This document shows, piece after piece, positions 58,186 to 64,000 of a DNA stretch of 64,000 nt (positions are counted from its first letter, which is position 1; every line of letters starts with the position of its first letter). Location of the stretch: NCBI RefSeq assembly GCF_021650935.1, contig NZ_CP091244.1:3720001-3784000 (forward strand), written 5' to 3'. The translations under genes were made by a program, and so were the position numbers. Source of the DNA: Thiothrix winogradskyi (GTDB taxonomy: Bacteria; Pseudomonadota; Gammaproteobacteria; Thiotrichales; Thiotrichaceae). Under the pieces are notes generated by a model. It had not been told where the DNA came from and did not search any database. It saw only the letters and a list, made by a program, of their open reading frames with translations.

Positions 58186-61100
58186 TTATGGAATCACCAA
58201 TGTGGACGGCACTGCCCCTACCCCATTCAATTCTGGTCGATACATATCTTCAACATAAGGCGGTGGCACAGCAAATTTGCCCGCTGACACCACCCGTACC
58301 AAATAGAACAAGTGATGACGTGTTTTCGCGCTCAAAGGCAATGCGGCGATGTAACGATCATCGCGGAATTCCTGGGTGCGCAACTCGCTACTACCCAGCA
58401 ACTCTAACACCGGCTTGTCCATCCCTTCCAATTGCAAGCCCTCCAAGGATTCGTTGCCAGACAAATTGGTATTCTCAATTTCAAAGCCTGCGGGCAATAA
58501 ATCCGCCACTAGTGCATCATTAATGTCAATATTGCTGCTCACCGCGAGATGTGTCAGCAATAATGCCCCCGCCTTAATGCCATCCGGTGAGACTTTCTTG
58601 CCATCCAAACTGTACCAGGTGCGTTGCACCTCAATCGGATCACTGTCCGGTGCTGGCACAGTATTGGGATAGCCGTCCACATTCAACGCCAAGTACAAAG
58701 GCTGCGGTGCTGTTACCTGAATGCCTTGCTGGAAATCAGCCGTACTCAAGGTGCGGTATTGCGTACCACTACCCGCCAAATCCACGCTGTCCTTGCCGAT
58801 GGTCAGCGTTGCTTTCCAAGCCGTTTGGGATTTTTCCTGCACTTTCAAACCCGCTAATAAGGTGAACAACTGTTCTTGGGTGCTGAAATAATTACGGTTA
58901 TGCAACAAATCCACCAACTGATTAATTTCCGTTGCCAATTGCGGCAATTTGGCTTTGTGGCGTAACAATAAGTACAGCACCGCCGCCTGATCACGCAAAC
59001 TGCTGCCGTAATCACCGAGGTATTTCTGTTCATCACGCACCTGTGCCAAGCCACGCTGAATCGCTTCGTCACCGCGATTACTGTCACCACCCGGTATCAT
59101 TTGCAAGGCAAGCCCCAGATGCACCAATGGCAAGCCGGAGGCGGCTTTGCTCAAGTCTTTTTCATACATGACTTTCAGCGTCCCCGGCGAAGCCCGCTTC
59201 ACCCGCGCCAGCACATACCCCGCATAAGCACGGGCGGCGAAATCCACATGCTCTGGCATATCCGAAAACTCATAACGGCTTTCCGCAGCACCTTCACCTT
59301 CCTGCAAACGTTCTTCCAGATTTTGGAGTGAACGCTGTAACAACCATTCCGGTACAATAAAGCCCTGCTCTTTGGCATCCAGCAAAAAGTCCACCACATA
59401 CGGCGTGAGCCAATATTCTTCTTGTCCACCATTGGCATCGCCCCACAATGTGAAGCCACCATTGGCTAATTGCATTCCTGCAATACGTAATAACGCCGCA
59501 TTCACCCGCTCATTGCGCTCCTTCATTTCCAAGGGTTCCAAACCCAGCGTTTCAGAGACGTTCGCATCTAGGAACAAGTAAGGCCAAGCACTGCTGGTGG
59601 TTTGTTCCAAACAACCATAGGGATACTGCAACAAACCCTGCAAGGCATTCCGCAACGGTAGCACCGGTGTTGCTGCCAAACTCAGATTCGCTTTCAAACC
59701 AGCCGCTTGAAACTGCTGGATCGTAGCAGCATCCAGCGTCAGTGTTTCACCTGCCGCCAATTCCCGGTTTTGTGCCAAATATTGCGCCGGGTATGCTGGG
59801 CGTATCGCCACCTGAAGTTGTCGCCGTGCCGTAAAGCCTTTTCCCGTCAACTCCAGATTAATCTGTGCATTGCCGAGCGCTTGCTGGGCGGATATTGGCA
59901 AACGTATGGTTTCGCGCTTACCCGCCGCCAAACTGAGTTCGCGCGTATCCGCCACACCCGATAGCAAGTCATTGCTGCTGAGTTTCAATGTCACCACTTG
60001 CGCTTCTGTCGTAGTGTTATTCACGTCCACGCTCAGAAAACTGCTGTCACCAGCGGCAAGAAAACGGGGAGCCGCCAAACTGGCGACCACGGGCGAAGCT
60101 ACTTTCATTTCACGTTCGGCGCTACCAAAACGTTCCTGTGTGGCAGCGACTGCCATTAAGCGCAATGTTCCGTCGAAACCGGGCAATGGCAGTTCAATTT
60201 TAGCCTTACCGTCGGCATCAAACGTCACCGCACCGCTGAATAGCGACACAATCCGCAGATCCGCCTGTCCCAAAGCGCCACCGCGCCGCCCACCAGCAGC
60301 ATCCCCACCAAAGCGTTGGCGTAAAGGCGCACCTTCCACGCTTTCAATAATCTTACCGTAAGCGTCATACAGGCTAGGCGTGTACTGGTGTTGTGAGAAA
60401 TAAAACGCTAGCGGATCAGGGGTTTTGAACTCGGTAATGCTCAATACCCCCACATCCACTGCCGCCAAAGTCACGATTGCCTGTTCACCACTGAGATTAT
60501 CCGCACTGACGGTCACAGTAGTCGTTTTTTCGGGCAAGACTTTTTCGGGAGCTTCAATGCTCAGATTCAAACGGCGTGAATCCCGATCCAATGGCAGGAA
60601 AATAACCCCCAAGGCACGGTTGGGCGCAATTTTCTGCTGACTACTGGCAGGGCGGAACGATGTCACAGTGATGTACAAATCATGGCGATTCCATGCCTTC
60701 TCCACAGGAATCTCCACCGTCATGCCTTCGGCTGGCAATGTTACCCGTTGTGACCACAACAGCGACTCCGCCTCTACCGCCACCAGTGCTTCACCAGCCG
60801 CAGGCGGGGTAATTTTCAACTTGACCACATCGCCAGCCTGGTACTTGGCTTTATCCAGAGCCAATTCAATCTGATCAGGGCGTGCCGCATTGTTCTCCGC
60901 CTGCTCCCAATCCCACCCGGCATGAAACGGGTAAACGGCTTTTAAACCGGTTTCAGCGTCTTCGACTTCCAAGCGGTAATAGCCATATTGCACCACAAAC
61001 GCCGCTTTACCACGCGCATTCTCATCCAAAGTAATGTTTTTCTGTACAGTCGGGTATTCACTGGAAATCTCTTTACGCTGCCAACCTTCGGCATTGTTGT

Positions 61101-63054
61101 ATTCCCAGAAATATTCTTTTTCTTCCCTAACCAAAGTCACGGTAAGCGCCTGGGTCGCAGGCACTGCCTCCCCTGCTGCATTCAATCGCACCAACTCGAA
61201 AGCCGCCTCACTATTATCGGCTACCGTGTCTTTGCTGAATAAAGGGCGAATTCCCACCAAATTGGGGCTAGGCCAAAACGGCACATCCAACTTGCGGGTC
61301 ACGCTGCGTCCGCCGGTTTCGTGCAAACTGCCGATAATGCTCAAGGTTAACGGGGAACTGATGTTGCCCACCAGCGCCGGGCTTTCCACAAAACCACCAC
61401 CGGTCTCATTTAAAGCCACTTCGGGTAAATCTTCGCGACTCACCAATTTCTCATCGGCTGGATCGCCAAAGTAATAGTCTTTAAATTCGGCAAAGGGATG
61501 ACGATTCACGCTTACCGTGCGTACTGCGGTCAATTTATTACCACCGGCAGGTGCGCCGTACAAATAATCACCCTGCGCTGCCACCACAAGCTTTTCCCCT
61601 GCCGTCAACAACTTCTCTTCTGCACTCAAAGCCAGCTTCATGCGTTCCGGCATGAAATCTTCGACATGAAAATTGAACGTACTAACCGGCGTTTCATCTT
61701 TGGCATTGATACGTACTTCTGCTTTCCAGGTTCCCGTTGGGGCATCCGCTGGAATCAGCAAGCGATAGCTGAAAAAACCGAGATCGGCATTGGCAGCCAA
61801 CAGGTTCTCTTCCAATAACAATTTGGTATCGGGGCGCACGATGCGTAGATGCAGATTTTTTACCGAAACCGCCTTGCCGTCACGGTCACGTAACAATACC
61901 GACAAATCCATCGGTTCACCGGGGCGGAATAAATCACGGGTGCTGTAGATAAACGGGGCAATCGGCTTATCCGGCAAACCCGTTACCGCGTATTCCGACA
62001 AATCTAACGCCGCATCACGCAAATCTAGGAAAGCAAACTGCGATTCCTGTTGTGCCGTCAGCAATAAATCACCGCTAGGCCGATGTTCAAAACTGACACG
62101 ACCCTCCTCGTCTGTCTCCAGCGTCAAGGCTTCTTTTTCACCCTGCAACTTCAATTGCACCCCCGGCAACGGTTTGCCGGTATCCAAAGCATTAGCAAAG
62201 ACTTCCAACCCACGCGCATACAAACGCACATGCAAACCAATATTCGTCACGACGAACTGCGTAATACGGTAAGCCTCATCGTTAAAACGCCCAGGCTCAC
62301 GCATCACAGCAAAATACACCCCCGGTGTTTTCAGCTCCTGAATGTCTTCTACCGGAATCAACATCGAAGTACGTGCATTCAACTTGGCATCGGTGACATA
62401 GCGGCGGGAGTATACACTTTCAGTCACAGCATGAATTTCTTCCAATTGCCACTGCGACAAACGCCCCCCTAAACTGATTTTTTTCAACATATCCGACAAT
62501 TTGTCTGGCTGCACCCGCAGGAATTCAATATCCAACTCCGACACATTCACCACACGAATCGGCAAACCACCCGTCAATTTGGCAGGCAAAATACTGCCGG
62601 TAGTTGCAAAATCAAACGCTGGGCTAATATCACGGGTTTTAAGGCTAGTATCCGACGGTTTTTGCAATTTCAGACCGTTATTACTGGTTACGCCCGGTCT
62701 AATTTGCACGCGGTAATCGGTTTGTGGCTTGATATTGCTGAAAAACAGGCGGCGCGACTCACTTGCCATCACCCACTGACCCTCGACCATTTTGCCGTTA
62801 GCCGTTAAGGTGATGAAGCTGTTGTAATCCTCTGTCGGGTTGAGGTCTTGTGAAAATGTTACGGCTAATGCAGGACTGGTATCCAAGGTACGCTCAGACA
62901 CATCTACCACCAGCATTTGCGTCAATAAGGCTTCATTGCTGTATTGCGGGCTAGTAGCGGCTGATGCAGGCGCTTCTGCCCTTGCCTGTCCCATCAATAG
63001 CAGTAACAGGCACACCCACAACCACGGTAACACGCGACGAATTTGATAAGCCAT
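58186..63054 (-). CDS. Bacterial alpha-2-macroglobulin (1622 aa)
   Basis: Periplasmic protease trap, a complement-like protein thought to protect the cell wall machinery together with PBP1C. A signal peptide (PWLWVCLLLLLMGQARA) without a clear lipobox is followed by MG domains. The thioester motif is YPYGCLEQTTSSAW, near residue 1160, so the crosslinking site is intact. Length is normal for the large YfhM-type form. The interval 63055-63191 upstream holds its promoter; no other gene is seen there. Confidence 0.95.
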   Translation of the reverse strand: MAYQIRRVLPWLWVCLLLLLMGQARAEAPASAATSPQYSNEALLTQMLVVDVSERTLDTSPALAVTFSQDLNPTEDYNSFITLTANGKMVEGQWVMASESRRLFFSNIKPQTDYRVQIRPGVTSNNGLKLQKPSDTSLKTRDISPAFDFATTGSILPAKLTGGLPIRVVNVSELDIEFLRVQPDKLSDMLKKISLGGRLSQWQLEEIHAVTESVYSRRYVTDAKLNARTSMLIPVEDIQELKTPGVYFAVMREPGRFNDEAYRITQFVVTNIGLHVRLYARGLEVFANALDTGKPLPGVQLKLQGEKEALTLETDEEGRVSFEHRPSGDLLLTAQQESQFAFLDLRDAALDLSEYAVTGLPDKPIAPFIYSTRDLFRPGEPMDLSVLLRDRDGKAVSVKNLHLRIVRPDTKLLLEENLLAANADLGFFSYRLLIPADAPTGTWKAEVRINAKDETPVSTFNFHVEDFMPERMKLALSAEEKLLTAGEKLVVAAQGDYLYGAPAGGNKLTAVRTVSVNRHPFAEFKDYYFGDPADEKLVSREDLPEVALNETGGGFVESPALVGNISSPLTLSIIGSLHETGGRSVTRKLDVPFWPSPNLVGIRPLFSKDTVADNSEAAFELVRLNAAGEAVPATQALTVTLVREEKEYFWEYNNAEGWQRKEISSEYPTVQKNITLDENARGKAAFVVQYGYYRLEVEDAETGLKAVYPFHAGWDWEQAENNAARPDQIELALDKAKYQAGDVVKLKITPPAAGEALVAVEAESLLWSQRVTLPAEGMTVEIPVEKAWNRHDLYITVTSFRPASSQQKIAPNRALGVIFLPLDRDSRRLNLSIEAPEKVLPEKTTTVTVSADNLSGEQAIVTLAAVDVGVLSITEFKTPDPLAFYFSQHQYTPSLYDAYGKIIESVEGAPLRQRFGGDAAGGRRGGALGQADLRIVSLFSGAVTFDADGKAKIELPLPGFDGTLRLMAVAATQERFGSAEREMKVASPVVASLAAPRFLAAGDSSFLSVDVNNTTTEAQVVTLKLSSNDLLSGVADTRELSLAAGKRETIRLPISAQQALGNAQINLELTGKGFTARRQLQVAIRPAYPAQYLAQNRELAAGETLTLDAATIQQFQAAGLKANLSLAATPVLPLRNALQGLLQYPYGCLEQTTSSAWPYLFLDANVSETLGLEPLEMKERNERVNAALLRIAGMQLANGGFTLWGDANGGQEEYWLTPYVVDFLLDAKEQGFIVPEWLLQRSLQNLEERLQEGEGAAESRYEFSDMPEHVDFAARAYAGYVLARVKRASPGTLKVMYEKDLSKAASGLPLVHLGLALQMIPGGDSNRGDEAIQRGLAQVRDEQKYLGDYGSSLRDQAAVLYLLLRHKAKLPQLATEINQLVDLLHNRNYFSTQEQLFTLLAGLKVQEKSQTAWKATLTIGKDSVDLAGSGTQYRTLSTADFQQGIQVTAPQPLYLALNVDGYPNTVPAPDSDPIEVQRTWYSLDGKKVSPDGIKAGALLLTHLAVSSNIDINDALVADLLPAGFEIENTNLSGNESLEGLQLEGMDKPVLELLGSSELRTQEFRDDRYIAALPLSAKTRHHLFYLVRVVSAGKFAVPPPYVEDMYRPELNGVGAVPSTLVIP

Positions 63055-63191
63055 TATTGTTCTCCACCCTGCAAGACCAGACGTATTGTATAGAATGCCA
63101 GTATAGACTTTTTTGGTACAGAAAAGTTACCGCGCCATCGTGATAATGCACGATACTGACGAATGGAGGTATGAAGGGGACATAAAGAAAG

Positions 63192-63267
63192 TGGCGACCC
63201 TATGGGGATTCGAACCCCAGTTACAACCGTGAAAGGGTCGTGTCCTAGGCCTCTAGACGATAGGGTC
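63192..63267 (-). tRNA. tRNA-Glu (TTC anticodon), copy 1
   Basis: The 76-nt cloverleaf has acceptor stem GACCCTA, loop with TTC, T-arm GGGGTTCGAATCCCC and encoded CCA. It is identical to the copy at 63317-63392. Confidence 0.96.
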
Positions 63268-63316
63268 GCTGATGTGAACCTGTTGTGTACTACCTGCGTA
63301 GCTAGACTTGGAAAAG

Positions 63317-63392
63317 TGGCGACCCTATGGGGATTCGAACCCCAGTTACAACCGTGAAAGGGTCGTGTCCTAGGCCTCTAGACGATAGGGTC
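63317..63392 (-). tRNA. tRNA-Glu (TTC anticodon), copy 2
   Basis: This copy is identical to 63192-63267. The identity extends some bases on both sides (GTGGCG and CGCTGATGT), showing a recent tandem duplication. Confidence 0.96.
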
Positions 63393-63412
63393 GCTGATGT
63401 AAACTTCCAAAC

Positions 63413-63616
63413 CTATTGTTTGTCATCTTCCCGTGGAGAGAAAATGACAATGGTGGACAACCCGGCAAATGTAATCAAAAAACCGAGTGGCACCGCCAGT
63501 AAAAACATTTTCGCCAACTCATCGCTGTCTGCAAACATGAAGCCAAATCCGAAGACCAAGCCTACGACTGTTATCACCAGACCAGTGATTAAGCTGTAGC
63601 GACCAAGACGATCCAT
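63413..63616 (-). CDS. Small membrane protein (67 aa)
   Basis: ATG 63616 was taken; a TTG 21 bp upstream is possible. Two membrane helices are predicted (YSLITGLVITVVGLVFGFGF and FLLAVPLGFLITFAGLSTIV) with a charged tail. It lies between tRNA-Ala and the tRNA-Glu genes. Function unknown. Confidence 0.65.
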   Translation of the reverse strand: MDRLGRYSLITGLVITVVGLVFGFGFMFADSDELAKMFLLAVPLGFLITFAGLSTIVIFSPREDDKQ

Positions 63617-63640
63617 AAATACTCTCACGTCGGTCAATAT

Positions 63641-63716
<76 letters not shown>

Positions 63717-63759
63717 ACGGCGAAAGAGAGGCGAATTCTGAAGTAATCCGCCGTTTCTG

Positions 63760-64000
63760 TCAAGCGCCTTTTAAAGAATTTGCGAAGATTGCTTTATGCA
63801 CATCGCCAAGGCTAATAATGCCGACCAACTTGCCCGCTTCGACCACGGGAATTCGGCGAATTTTTTGCACGCACATAATAGAAACCGCCTTCATCAACGG
63901 CATCTCAGGGCTGGCAGATGCCACTAACTTGCTCATCAAATCACTAGCCTGCAAACCCAAAGCATCGCTGTAGCCTTTTTCCATCTTCTCGAAATCCGGC
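63760..64000 (-). CDS. CBS-domain protein, C-terminal part (cut by the window edge)
   Basis: The frame ends at 63760 and is open to the window edge, passing upstream through the internal Met at 63984. A CBS motif is clear (MKAVSIMCVQKIRRIPVVEA, then LVGIISLGDVHKAI), preceded by SDLMSKLV. Such domains bind adenine nucleotides. The part seen is about 79 residues, probably the second CBS of a short two-CBS protein. Confidence 0.85.
   Translation of the reverse strand, partial: PDFEKMEKGYSDALGLQASDLMSKLVASASPEMPLMKAVSIMCVQKIRRIPVVEAGKLVGIISLGDVHKAIFANSLKGA

Overview
The window looks like a piece of a gammaproteobacterial chromosome of moderate GC content. The order nadB / rpoE-rseA-rseB-rseC-mucD ... 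lepA-lepB-rnc-era-recO-pdxJ-acpS and the neighbourhood of cysM and rlmD match the arrangement known from Pseudomonas and relatives. A sulfur-oxidising, Thiothrix-like organism is my guess from general style only; nothing in the window proves the genus. Region 1 (75-15140) is an integrated element of about 15 kb sitting in the 3' end of a tRNA-Cys gene, bounded by 21-bp direct repeats. It carries a tyrosine integrase, a toprim/helicase replication protein, an AlpA-type regulator, two divergent Arc-type repressors, a chain of small genes with ATGA overlaps ending in two membrane proteins, two toxin-antitoxin pairs and two unknown cargo genes. No capsid, terminase or conjugation genes are visible, so it resembles a P4-like satellite or small integrative element. 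Its intergenic regions hold several arrays of short repeats spaced 9-12 bp apart, two of which look like replication origins. Region 2 (15127-19703) is housekeeping: tRNA-Cys, two tRNA-Gly, ligA, rlmD (with a palindromic repeat inserted in frame) and a PolB-like 3'-5' exonuclease gene. Region 3 (19700-35032) is a defence island lying between that operon and cysM. It contains a complete Wadjet type I gene set (jetA, jetB, jetC and a distant jetD), a Schlafen/AlbA-type ATPase embedded between jetB and jetC, a UPF0175/DUF3368 toxin-antitoxin pair, a YhfG-type antitoxin with a truncated Fic partner, and a Trypco1 protein facing a caspase-nSTAND-WD40 gene. That last gene would encode 1341 residues, but a 1601-bp insertion sequence with a decayed transposase splits it; removing the IS and one 9-bp target copy restores the frame exactly. 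jetD is coupled by ATGA overlaps to the Trypco1 gene upstream and to the housekeeping exonuclease gene downstream. Region 4 (35039-53408) is core: cysM, a hybrid histidine kinase, the long acpS-to-rpoE gene string on the minus strand (cell-envelope stress sigma factor, its regulators and protease, translation factor LepA, signal peptidase, RNase III, Era, RecO, PdxJ, AcpS), then nadB, purB, roxA and a PepSY-like secreted protein on the plus strand. Region 5 (53452-64000) holds a PhoP/PhoQ-type two-component pair, a pbpC / alpha-2-macroglobulin pair, two identical tRNA-Glu genes, a small membrane protein, tRNA-Ala and a CBS-domain gene cut by the window edge.
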